This document shows positions 1-10,883 of a DNA stretch of 64,000 bases, one piece after another (positions within the stretch are counted from its first letter, which is position 1; every line of letters starts with the position of its first letter). Where the stretch lies: positions 1,518,330 through 1,582,329 of the forward strand of contig KV748203.1 in assembly GCA_001692895.1 (NCBI GenBank). The letters are read 5' to 3'. The position numbers and the translations under genes were made by a program. The stretch comes from Cenococcum geophilum 1.58. Lineage: Eukaryota > Ascomycota > Dothideomycetes > Gloniales > Gloniaceae. The notes below the pieces were generated by a model. It was not told the origin of the DNA. It saw only the letters and a list, made by a program, of their open reading frames with translations, and did no database searches.

Positions 1-1655
1 GACGCATAGGTAAAGAATCTAAACTTAAAGTAGTACAAAAACCGAGAAGCAATATATATACTAAGAGTTATTATAAAAGAATTTATTAAGTTATTTTATA
101 GGGGGTTAACTTAAGGACACAACGGAGCTATAGGCTTAGTATTAAGACTCTAAGAGAAATACATTATTAATAAAATCTAGGGACTAGTAAGATAAGTTAT
201 AAGGGAATATCTAAATTGCTAAAGAAATAAACTAATAAGATATAAGCTATATAGAGGGCTATAACTAGTTAAAATACTAAAGAGACTATAGGAGGTTATA
301 TTATAGGACTTTATTATAAAGTTACTAAAGTTAAGAGACCCTATTACTGGGTAAGATTATAACGCAATCTTAGTAATAGTAGATAAGCTAATAAAGTAGG
401 GATACTTTATAGCATGCATAGAGGAAATCTTAGCGGAAGATGTCGCTAGAATCTATATTAAAGAAGTGTTTATAAGATATAGAGTATTAAGTAAAATTAT
501 ATTAGATAGGGATTTAATATTTATAGCAGTATTCTAGGAGATATTCTTAGCAAAATAGGGGGTTTAAGCAGTAACTTTTACTGCATATTATCTACAGATA
601 GATAGTTAAACGGAAAGATTAAATTAGACACTAGAATAGTATCTAAAATACTATATTAATTATATACAGAATAATTAGGTATTATTATTACTAGTTATAT
701 AGTTCGCATATAATATAACACCTTAAAAGGGAATAGGAATATTACTATTTAAGGCAAATTACGGATACAAACTAAGAATATTGTTATTGCTATATTAAGT
801 AAAGAAGATAAGTAGTATAGCTAAGTAAAGAATAGAGATATTAATAAATCTTTATGCAAACCTTATAGAAATAGTAAAGGTGGTATAGTAAAGAATAAAA
901 AGGTATTATAATGCTAAGAGATCTAAGAGACTAGATCTTAAGGAGGGAGATAAAGTATAGCTACTACACAAAAATTTTAAAAGTTNATNACTAAGTAAGA
1001 AGTTNNACTANGTTANANTANGACCTTTTAAAATTANATANANNATTTTANTAGTTATATTTAAGTTAAACTTACTAGCTAAAATAAAGATCTACCCTAT
1101 ATAGTATATTGCAATGCTAGAGCCAGTATATAGGAATATTAAGCCACTAGTTTATAAGGCAGATACATATAAAGGATAGGAAGAAGATAAGTAGTAAGTT
1201 TTAAAGATTATTAGTTATAAGGACATTAATAGTAAAATATAGTATAAAGTAAAGTAGATAGGCTATAATAAGACTACCTAGGAACTACTAGAGAATCTAA
1301 AAAACGCTATAAAAAAAGGTATAGGAGTATTGGAAGAAATTAGGTTAGGTAATATTAATAAGGAAAGATCGCTAAAGAATGAGTTATTTAAGGGGGACCT
1401 AAGAGGAACACCTGCTAAGGTATTTAGAGTTGTTTCCCTCTCTATTAGAGAAGAATCCGTTTTTTTATTGCTAAGTTCCTATAAACCTTATTTTATAAGT
1501 TTCTACTTCTTAAAGCGAACCTTTTTATGTACCCTCTTAAGACAAAGTAAATAAGCAGACGTAGCAATCTAGGCTTTTAAGGCCCTCTACTTAACATTAT
1601 AAGAACGTTTAAAATCTACTAAAGCTTAAGTTAGCTTACTATTAATCTTTATAGC
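1..1655 (+). mobile_element. Ty3/gypsy retrotransposon fragment (integrase part), RIP-degraded
   Basis: Read with TAA/TAG taken as former Gln/Trp codons, the + strand gives a retroelement integrase. An HHCC-like zinc-binding segment lies near 100-250. The catalytic core follows, with a VDKL segment near 385, an ILDRD segment near 505 and an SQTERLNQ-like segment near 605. A chromo-like C-terminal tail with a stretch reading LGPF near 1020 runs to about 1,330-1,550. Order and motifs fit Ty3/gypsy Pol. RT and gag lie outside the window or are lost. Stops are dense and almost all are TAA/TAG, as RIP produces. Ambiguous bases cluster at 985-1045. The right end is set by the copia LTR at 1656. The stretch 1,560-1,655 holds nothing I recognise. 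Confidence 0.8.
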
Positions 1656-1860
1656 TGTAGCTAGAATATATTGCATTGCAATAGGAGGCAAATTGCCACC
1701 ACGTGTGGCAAGTTGCCGTCACGTGTCACCGCGGCACTAGCGTGGTAAGGAACCTTAAGTTCCTTACCCTTCTTTATATTAGAAAAAGACAACATCCATC
1801 TATAACACCGTATAGTATATATTATTGTAATATATATATTCTATACGTTGTTAAAGCATA
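1656..1860 (+). repeat. 5' LTR of the host copia element
   Basis: Starts TGTAGCTAGAAT and matches 13447-13690 over its length. It carries two copies of the palindrome GGCAANTTGCC (1687-1697, 1707-1717), each followed by CACGTG. The right LTR has four palindromes. Just inside the 3' end lies CTAATTAGTAAGCG, which also adjoins the 5' LTR of the nested element and is a candidate primer binding site. Confidence 0.8.
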
Positions 1861-2199
1861 CTAATTAGTAAGCGTGTATAGATTAGGAAACACGTAGATA
1901 GCTTAAAAAACAGTTATACTATCCACCTTATAACAGATTAGAAGATAGTTATACTTATCTACCTTTTATATCAGCCTATTTTAGTTAAAGAGAAGAAGAG
2001 AAACTACCTAGGAGTACTTATTTGGTATCTACGACGACTTCTAGACATCTCGTTCTATTTATTTCAGAAGACTACTACACAGAGCACTTTACCCTACTTA
2101 ATTAACTCAAACTATCCCCTTAACCGTCTCCTTAACCGCCTCCTTAACCGCCTCCTTAACCGTTCCCCTATCTTTACCTTTTAAACACCCTTACCTTTA

Positions 2200-4613
2200 C
2201 CCTTACTTACCTAAATAATATATAATAAACAAAATATTAGGAACAGAGAAAGACTAGGAGGAAGAAGTAGCTAAATAGGAAAATAGAATTAACCTAATAG
2301 AAGCCTCTAAAGATAAACTAACTAACTACCTATAATACAAGATGTACCTATATATAGAGATATACAACTAGCTTAACTTAATACTCTAGGAATCGTTCTA
2401 GGGAGATTTTAAGGACTTTACGGTTGATATCTTTACGCAAATCCCCTTATACTAGCTTTAGTAACTATATAACTGCCTAAATATTAGAGGAGTATAAATT
2501 AATATTAACTATAAACAAAACAAAACACTCCCTTAGTCTTTATATAATATAGTATAAGAAGAAGACCAAACTAAATAGAGTAGAGAGATAATTAAATTAG
2601 CTAATAATAAGTACGGACCGACGCTATTAAGATTGATTAAGGTATATATAACAGAGGGTACCTTAAAAGAGTAATAATAAGCTAAAGCTACCGTAACCTA
2701 ACTAACCGGTACACCAACTACCTCTACCTTTACACTATCTATTATACCTTAATCTACAACTACGTCTACCTTTACACTATCTACTACGCCTTAACCCGTA
2801 ATAATAATACAGTAACTCCATATACAATCTACAGATGAGGAGAACCGCCCTGTTACTATAACCGGCTATAGTAAGGAAATTGCGAATGCAGCTAAAATAT
2901 ACACAGAGGAGTAGAAATACGGTAGTATGAACGAAAGCCTCGACTATAAATTAATAATATTTTACGACATTTGCAATTAAGCGGACGTACCCTAAGAAGC
3001 CTACCTTAAGGCATTCCCTACTATGCTAAAAGGACTAGCTTTAAACCACTTTTATATAAACCAACTGTTCTGCCTACTATTTATTAAAGCTTATAAGCAC
3101 CTTTAGAATTTCTTTAAAAGACTAGGATTTTAACGTAAGAACCTAGACAAGTAGAATACTATTATACTTATAACAGTAATAGCAGGAAACATAAACAAGT
3201 CGATAAGCAAATATCTCCAATTATTAATCTATAGACTTCGTTAACTATAGTATAGCCTTAAAGCCCTTATTAATAAACTTTAATCGTCTATTATAGTATA
3301 CGAGAAAGAGTATACGGAGAAGACATAAGCCTTCTTTATAGACCGACGGTTCTATAAAAGAGATAATAACTATAACCGTAGCAACCGTAACAACCCTCCG
3401 TATAACCGCAACCGAAAGAAACTACGTTGCTTTATATATAATAGGGAAGGATATTGCTTATGGAGACATACTAAGGAGGAGCAAGAAGAGTCTAAAGCTA
3501 AGTTTAGAACTACTAATAGAGATAGGTTTAGCAAATTTAATAACTGATTTAAGAAACGACTTAACTAATATATTATAGATTACGAGGATAACGATACCGA
3601 CTTAGAAAAAGAGCTTAAGGAAGCTTTTTAAGCACTAACTATTAATATAAGTTATAAGGCAACTAATAAGAACTCACAACTAAATATTAATTACTACTAT
3701 ACCTCCCTTGTCCAAGTAGAATAGCAAAAAGCAATTTTTATAGCCGCCACCCTAGCTAATAAAGCCTTTAGCCATTTAGTCACAACTATAGATAATATAA
3801 TACCTCTTATAACTAACCAGGACCCCTTTACCTACAATATAACCATATCCATGTCCCGCTATACTGTAGACAAGTTTATAAGTATAATAATTAACATAGG
3901 AGCATCTAAACAATCCACAGCAGGATATAGCCAATTCTTGGCATTTTAGAGACTCAATACTAATGTATAGCTTAATACCACCACATAAGGTATAGTTAAC
4001 GTACAGTTCGGTATTAGATTAACCTTATTAATTGGATTAGCTAAAGTAATTACCCTAATTAATATAATCAAGTTATATATTATTAAGGTCGACACCCTAT
4101 TTTTGCTTTACTTAGCAGATATGGATCACCTATAAGTGTACTATAACAACCTAAAAAATATGCTAATCACCCCTCGGAGCGAAGTACCCGTCGTATATTA
4201 CTTTAGCCACCCTTTCCTACTTTGGAACACATCCCTATATACTTATTTAACCAAGTCATTTAAATAAAACCCCTGCTACCTCACCAACGTAGAATTAAAG
4301 CGACTATATTGCCGTTTTAGCCACCCTTTAGCTAAGCATCTTGTATGAATACTTAAACGCTTAGGGTATAATGTTAATAGTAAGACCTTAAATTATCTTA
4401 TACGCTACTACCACTATTATTAAAAACATAGAAAGTCGCCTGGTAGATTTAGATTTACCTTATATAATAATATCGATTTTAACTATTTAATTATAGTTGA
4501 TATTATATATATTAATAGCGCATCCCTTTTGCATATCGTTAATAAAGGAACACGATTTTAAGCTGGTAGATGGCTATAAAACATTAGCGCCAAGTATATA
4601 TGGGATGTATTAT
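2200..4613 (+). pseudogene. Gag-pol remnant (gag, protease, pre-integrase), left part of host copia element
   Basis: This is the 5' half of the host copia coding region. A former CCHC-type nucleic-acid-binding motif is near 3430-3480 (Cys-x2-position, Gly, Trp, His spacing as in fungal copia Gag). Protease follows near 3870-3950. GAG-pre-integrase with its paired His and aromatic-replaced Cys residues lies at about 4290-4450. At 4613 the frame stops where the nested element entered; it resumes at 10,884 with residues that fit the same integrase core. Many TAA/TAG codons sit where Gln or Trp is expected, and several Cys codons read Tyr (G-to-A), so it cannot be translated. The exact gag start is not visible. 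Confidence 0.7.
4609..4613. repeat. Target-site duplication, left copy (ATTAT)
   Basis: ATTAT directly precedes the left LTR of the nested copia element and recurs directly after the right LTR (10879-10883). Five bp is the usual copia duplication length. Confidence 0.9.
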
Positions 4614-4872
4614 TGTTGGTACCAATTTAATAGTATAAGTGAGTCGTGTCTAGGGGCACAAAATACGTATAGTATTGTATGCTTATTTAGACGGTGGTGA
4701 CTGTCGATTCTATTGAGGTGGGCTACGTAGTCTATATACTAACGCACCTCCCCCCTAAGCTAGTGTTTCAGGAGTGCACTAGACGCGTAAGCGAACCGAA
4801 CGCGTAAACGCGTACTTGGTGTATCGAACCGCGTAAGCACGCGGTTAGTATAGCAGGTGCTGTAATTATACA
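4614..4872 (-). repeat. 3' LTR of nested copia element
   Basis: A 259-bp repeat identical to 10620-10878 except for seven transitions. As the element reads on the minus strand this is its 3' LTR. Confidence 0.92.
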
Positions 4873-5184
4873 CTGGCGGTACTTGGAAAATGGAACCACT
4901 TGCGTATAGCCTCCGTAATTGCCTTAATAGAACCATAAAAGACGTAAGAAAATATATAGGAAATCCCTCCCAAGGTGCCTTTTGGGTTGCCTTCCGAACG
5001 GTGCTCTAAGCTGGCCGTAAGTCCTGCTTACGGTCCGTAAAATGAACTATACGCCCTTTAACGGGCCGTAAATGCACCGTACGGCCTTCCGAACGGGCCG
5101 TAACTAAACCGTAAATGCTCTGTTAGTCTCGCTCTACCCATTCTATGACCTTTAGGTTAAGCTTATTTGTGTTAATTAGGGTTT

Positions 5185-8100
5185 TAAGAGCTTAATACGG
5201 CTTTGCCTTCGTCATAGCGTCTACTAGGTTGTCTCCGCTGCTGATCCATTTGACCTCCGTAATCTCGCGTCGTTCGTAGGCCTGACGTAGGCACATTAGG
5301 TTGACCATGAGCCTCTTCTCTTGTGTTGTACCTAGTTTGACTAGGTAGTTGTAGAGGGACTTTAAATCGGTGCATAAAACCAGGGGTAGCTGCTCCAGTT
5401 GTAGGATCTTCTGGATCGTTGATTTGATTACGGCTGCTATATTAAAGCCATGGGCTAGTGCATATAGTTTAGAAGCTAGTATACTGCGGGTTACTCGCTT
5501 GCATTTAATTGAAGACCAATGCAGTATATTTGCGTCTTGATTACGGTCCGTAAGTATAATTACGAAGCCGATTTGCGATGACAGGTCCCTATTATTGGCG
5601 AAGGAGGCGTCCGTAAATACTATTACGCTAATAGAATTTAGGTCTAGCGGTACAAAAGTAAGTCCTCTTATCGCGTTATTAATCTGCCATTAAATGCGCT
5701 TATTAAGCTGCTTGACATTTTCTTCTTGCGGATCTACTGCTTGGGCCGTAAAGGATAAGTCGTAGGTAGATTTGGGTTGACAGACTGTGGCAATATAGGC
5801 ACCCCTTGTACGCTGTGCAGCGTATTGGTCCTTTATATTTATGGTTTTACGGGTCTCTCCGCGGGAACTAGTAAGGTCCGTAGGCTTTGCCGTAACGGGC
5901 TTTAGGTTTTAAGCTTGGCGTTCCTAAGTTAGCTAGATTAAGTTGCCCTTTTGTGTAATTAAGCCTCTGTTAAACTTAATTGGAGTCTACTTAGTTAACT
6001 GCTCCTATGGCTTTGCTAGGAACTTAGCCTTTTGCAGTTTGGTCTCTTCCGCATCCACAAAAGTTTGGTCCGCTAAAAAGAGGGTATTATCTGTTTGGAG
6101 TCTAACAATGCCAAGGCCATTCGATAGGGTATGTAGGAGGTAAGGGTTATAGGTCGACTGCTCTATCTTAAGTTTACTAACGTAGTGCTGGTGGTACGTC
6201 TTAAACTAGTGGTTTCCAGCTTCTGGCACTCCGTAAAGTGGTTTTACAACCCGTAAAATTGTTCCTGGTTGCAGATTAAGCTCGAGCGGTGGCCGTATAA
6301 AGATGTCCCTACTTAGGTAGGTGTTGGACTGCATATAGGCTTGCGAGATGTCCCGTAAGTAGAGGGCTACGGGTTTAGTTTGCTGTAGTCCCGGCGTAAG
6401 CGCAAGTATAATCCGTTGACTGACCCGTTGAATTATAGGCGATTGCGTAAGGACGAGGTCCTTTCTCTGGTTGTTATAAGCTTATATAACAAGCCTTGAC
6501 TTTTTAAAGGCTTTGTTAGTACTAGGGTGCTTAATTTCGTTAATGAAGCGCGAGTTAAATATATGGACGCCTTGCGGAACGTCTCTCTCCGTTATAACCG
6601 TAAAGACGCCCTTCTTAAGTAGTCCGTTGATCTCTTTGCGTTGTGAGTCTGTAAAAGGGGTTTCCTATACTAGAACTGATATATCCGCAGGCGGAGATTG
6701 CTTTACGGATGTGCCTGCGGAGGTTAGGTAATTCTTCGTTATGGGGTTCTTGCGGGGGCGTCCTCGGCCACGCTTTACAGCAGGTTCCGTAGGTTTATTG
6801 GGTTTCTAGGGGACCTCTAGGGTAGGTAAGGGTGCTTTTAGTTTATTTAATTCGGCAGGTGCTTCTGGTTCGTCTAGCTTGACGTTATAGATGTTTTTAG
6901 ACCGAAAATAGGGTTTTACGGACGTGCTTCTGAAGCTTATTGGTCCGCTAGGGAGCTATATACAGCAGGTCTTGTCTTCTACGGCTAGTAGACGGTAAGG
7001 TCTAGTCTAATTGCCGCTTTTACGCCATACGAGGACTTCAGAGTTAAGCGGGAGGTTGTGTACTGGGGTCGTATTAGGTCCGTTGCGGTGGTGCAGGGCG
7101 TTATTAATAGTTTGTTTAGCCCGTAATTTGACTATTTCGGCCATTGCCTTCCGTATTGCAGCTGCTTATTCCGTAATAGACGGGGTAGGGGGGCCTAGGT
7201 TGCTTATCCTTGGGTAGGCTCCGTAAACCAAGAGGGTGGGTACTAGTCCGTTAGGGCTAGCGGTGTCGTTGACGGCTTTTATAGCCATCTATAAAGCCAG
7301 TTCCTTTTAGATGTCCTTATATTCGTCCGTAATAATCTAATAAGCTCTCCGTAAAGCTGGGTAAGCTCGCTTAACAAGTCTAATGGACCAGTGCGCCTCA
7401 ACTAGAACGGCTTTTGTTGAAATAGCCATGGCCGTAGCGTACTGTTGGAATTCCTTACTAATGAAGTTCCTACCAGCGTTGTGGGTGATATACTTAGGGG
7501 GTCCAAGGTATGTGTCAATCCAGCAGGTCCGTAAAATGTCCTAAGTATATTTTGCGGATATATTTTGCAACTAATGGGCGGCTTGATAGCGGGTTGCCTT
7601 GTCAACTATATGTAATACTAGACTGCCGTTAATGTACATAATATCTACGTACACTAAGTGGTTGAAGTTAAGGTCCTTATGAAGGGTGAACTTGAATCTG
7701 CCTAGGGAACGTCCGTATTTCTGGCAAAAAGAGCAGTATTTGGTTAGGTGGTTGATTGTCTTTCTGTCGACGTCGTCATGTCCAGAGCGTTTAAGAACTC
7801 TATATAGCTTTTTGGCTAATAGGTGGCCGAAACGGCGGTGCAAACGGTGGATTTTAGTACTAGTAAGGTAGCACGGGTTGTAGTTAAAAGATTTCTGAAT
7901 GTAGGTCTATAAAGTCTCTCCCTATATAAGGAACGGGTGTCTAAATTGTCGTGTAATTGGTAGGGTGATATGCTTGCTTCCTGGGGCAGTTGCGGGGCTA
8001 GTTAAGGTGTCCGTAATATTGTTGTAGTAGACCTATAACCTGTCTATATCCGCAAGACAGAGTAGAAAAGGGGTGTCCGCTTTTACTATATAGAAGTTAA

Positions 8101-10090
8101 CTAGGCTAATTGGGGTCTTAACTGCGACTGATCTAATTAATGCGGTTAAACCAATGCCAAATTGGACGTTTACGGCCCCAGCTTGCATAGTGTTAATGTC
8201 CGTATTATTATTTACGGTAGTCTTATATGCAAGGTATTGTCCGTAACCTGCAGTAGACTTCTTAGAGGTACCTGTATCAATTATAACGCTATAGAATTCT
8301 TTGGGGGTATAGCGTTCTGTAGTAATATATGCAAATGGGTCCTGTTCGCGGTCCGTAACGTCCGTAATGGGTCCAACGGGTGTACTTACGGGCCAGTTTT
8401 TGGGTGTAATTGAGTGTATAAAGGAGCGGTTGGCTAATACGGTTATAGTATTAAAGGCTTAACTGTCCGTAAAAGGTCCAAAAGTAGTTAGGAATGTCTC
8501 TGAGGTCTCCTGTTCCTGAGTGTCTAAGTTAAAGTCAATTATAAGGGCTTCTATTGACTTGTTAGGGGGCTCCTTTGCTTCCTTTCCTTCGTATTCTAAA
8601 ATGAACTGGTTGATCCGGTTATTAAGTCTCTTCCTAGACTTGTTATGTTTTTCCTAGGTATGCCTTATAGACTAACATCCTTCCTTGCCGCACACAAAGC
8701 ACTTCTAACTGGTTCGTCTGCGGGGGTATGCTTTCGTACAGAAGTTGCTGCGGAGGTTGCGGGTAGAACCTGGTTGATGCGGATACTGCTAGCGGTATCG
8801 GCGGTCTGTAAAGTAGGCATCTAAATTAGGTTGCGGATTTTGTAGGTCCGTAATAAAAGCTTAAGTACTGCCTAGCGGGTTTAAGGCTTCGTACGTTATA
8901 ATGGAGGACCGTAAATCGTTAATAAGGCCAGCTACGGTGTCTGCGGGCTTATAACAGGCGTATTTGCAGGGTTCTATTTCCTGGCAGGCCGTAATCAGTT
9001 TGTTATGCAAGAAGTCGTCCGTTTGAAGCTTAATATTAAGACCGTGCTATAGGTGGCGGAGGTCTTTAATAAGGATTTGTAGGCACTCTATGGTTGATTT
9101 TTTAGTATTCTTGTCCATTACGGTCCGTAACTTGGTCGCATTCTATTGGGTAAGGATATTACGCCTATATTCTGGTCCTTTAAAGTAGTTGCGTGTGGCT
9201 TCGCATAGCTTATTAAAGGGAATACTAAGGGGGTTGCTTTTGAGGTTGGTGTAGTAGTAGTTAAGTGCTAGGCCGCGCAGCATGGTAGAGTAGGCTTGGC
9301 TAAACTCCTGTTTAGGAATATCGGCCTTCTGACAGAGGTCCGTAAAGATAGTTAGTTTAAAGTCAAAGTTGTCGTTTTTACCGCTATACTTGGATTCGTC
9401 GGTGTAGAGCTTAGCTAGGTTAGCTAGCTCCTTGCCGTAGGTCTTTACTTAGGTAGTTTGCGGGTCTATAGCTTGCGGATTTGTGGGTTGCGGATATGTG
9501 GTTTGAATAATAGGAGGGGTTTGGTCCGTATTTTGGTTCGCGGGGGTATTACGGTCCGTAATTTGGGTTACAGGGGTATTACGGTCCGTAACATAAGTAC
9601 TAGGTGTACTTTGGCCAGTAAGATCAATTCCGAAACTGCTTGGGTTTGTAGGACGAATTTGGTTAAGAGGGTCAGGTATAAGGCTAGTAATTATATTAAG
9701 TTTGGAAGAAGCAAAGAGTTCCTTGGTAGTGTTGTACTCGTCTAGGATTTCTTCCTTAGTCTATTCCGTTCGGTCCTCCTTATGTATTGTATTATATAAG
9801 GACCGTGCAACAGTAACCCGTTTGTTCCTTTCAACCCATACGCCTTGGTTACGTAAAAGGGTCCGTAGGTTACGGATAGTAGTGGGGTTGTATTCCTTAA
9901 AGATGGCTTCTGTAAAGTCCGCAAAGTCTTCCTAGTATTGCTCCCATAGGTCGACGTTTATAAGCTTAAAGTATTCGTACTTAAGGATTTTAAATTTGAT
10001 ATAGTTGTTGACGTCATCTATAGACGTAACGTCGACTCCTTGTCTCTACTTCTTTTGACCTTTATTAACCTGCTTGCTAATGTCTGCCAT
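5185..10090 (-). pseudogene. Copia gag-pol polyprotein of nested element
   Basis: Begins with ATG at 10090 (reads MADISKQ). Gag ends in a knuckle with CFVC near 8700 and a following GC-(W as stop) and His, as in fungal copia. The protease has DTGTS near 8270. GAG-pre-integrase runs from 7843 with HRRFGHLL, then CSFC, then a VDIMYING segment. RT has a TDNTLFLAD-like segment near 6080 in place of the usual DD pair. RNase H has TDASFANN near 5600, TDLKSLY near 5360 and ends with DAMTKAKPY. Several in-frame TAG/TAA codons at Gln/Trp positions break it. Open stretches such as 7571-7843 remain. The enzyme set would copy and insert the element; here it is inactivated by RIP-type changes. Confidence 0.85.
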
Positions 10091-10099
10091 ACTGTGCAG

Positions 10100-10619
10100 T
10101 GTAGTATAGTGCGTAGCGGGTGGAAGAGGTCTTGTGAGGGTCCGTAAAATCGGTTGACGGGCCCGTTACGGTTCGTAGAAGGGTAAGAGGGTCTCTATAG
10201 AGTCTTAATAGGTCCGTAGTGGTTTGTAGGAGGGTAAGAGGTCTCCGTAACGGTCCGTAAAAGTGATTAACGGGTCCGTAACGGTTTATAAAAGGGTAAG
10301 GGGTCTCCGTAAGGGGTTAGAGAGGAGGCCGGGGTATTTTGGTAGGGTGTGGTGGTCGCGTTTTTGGTATAATCGTGTTTTTAACGTGGTCGCGTTGACT
10401 ACTGGTACAGTGGTTAATATCTCTAATTAAGGTGGAGCGTAAACGTCTTCCAAAACTAGGGTAGATTTAAGGTAATTCTAGGTAAGGTGGAGCGTTAGAC
10501 GTCTTCCAAATCTAGAGTACTTTAATTCTCTTTAACTGAAATAGGGGCTTGCAAGGTGGAGCGTTGGACGTCTTCCAAGCAAGTGCGTATCTCCTGATCT
10601 GTGCGCGCTTACTAATTAG
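10100..10619 (-). repeat. 5' leader of nested copia element with internal repeats
   Basis: Between the 5' LTR and gag lie three copies of a 25-26-bp motif (10429-10453, 10484-10509, 10553-10578), each starting AAGGTGGAGCG and ending CGTCTTCCAA. A second set of longer imperfect repeats at about 10,138-10,310 is built around GGTCCGTAA and AAGGGTAAG. Next to the LTR on the minus strand is CTAATTAGTAAGCG, the candidate primer binding site shared with the host element. Confidence 0.7.
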
Positions 10620-10878
10620 TGTTGGTACCAATTTAATAGTATAAGTGAGTCGTGTCTAGGGGCATAAAATACGTATAGTATCGTATGCTTATTTAGACGG
10701 TGGTAACTGTCGATTCTATTGAGGTGGGCTACGTGGTCTATATACTAACGCACCTCCCCCCTAAGCTAGTGTTTTAGGAGTGCACCAGACGCGTAAGCGA
10801 ACCGAACGCGTAAACGCGTACTTGGTGTATCGAACCGCGTAAGCACGCGGTTAGTACAGCAGGTGCTGTAATTATACA
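10620..10878 (-). repeat. 5' LTR of nested copia element
   Basis: 259 bp; partner of 4614-4872. Seven differences, all C/T or G/A, six in CpA/TpG context. Confidence 0.92.
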
Positions 10879-10883
10879 ATTAT
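10879..10883. repeat. Target-site duplication, right copy (ATTAT)
   Basis: Matches 4609-4613. Removing one copy and the element restores reading continuity of the host integrase. Confidence 0.9.

Larger units (their letters stand above)
4614..10878 (-). mobile_element. Nested Ty1/copia LTR retrotransposon, complete structure, lightly RIPped
   Basis: A full-length element: LTR 4614-4872, internal region, LTR 10620-10878, flanked by ATTAT on both sides. Both LTRs are 259 bp, begin TGTTGG and end ATACA on the + strand. Coding is on the minus strand: gag from 10090, knuckle near 8690, protease near 8270, pre-integrase/integrase about 7840-6900, RT about 6700-6050, RNase H to about 5185. It is clearly younger than its host: GC is higher, long open stretches survive, and the LTRs differ at seven sites only. 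Scattered in-frame stops (mostly TAG/TAA at Gln codons) suggest it is no longer autonomous. Confidence 0.9.
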
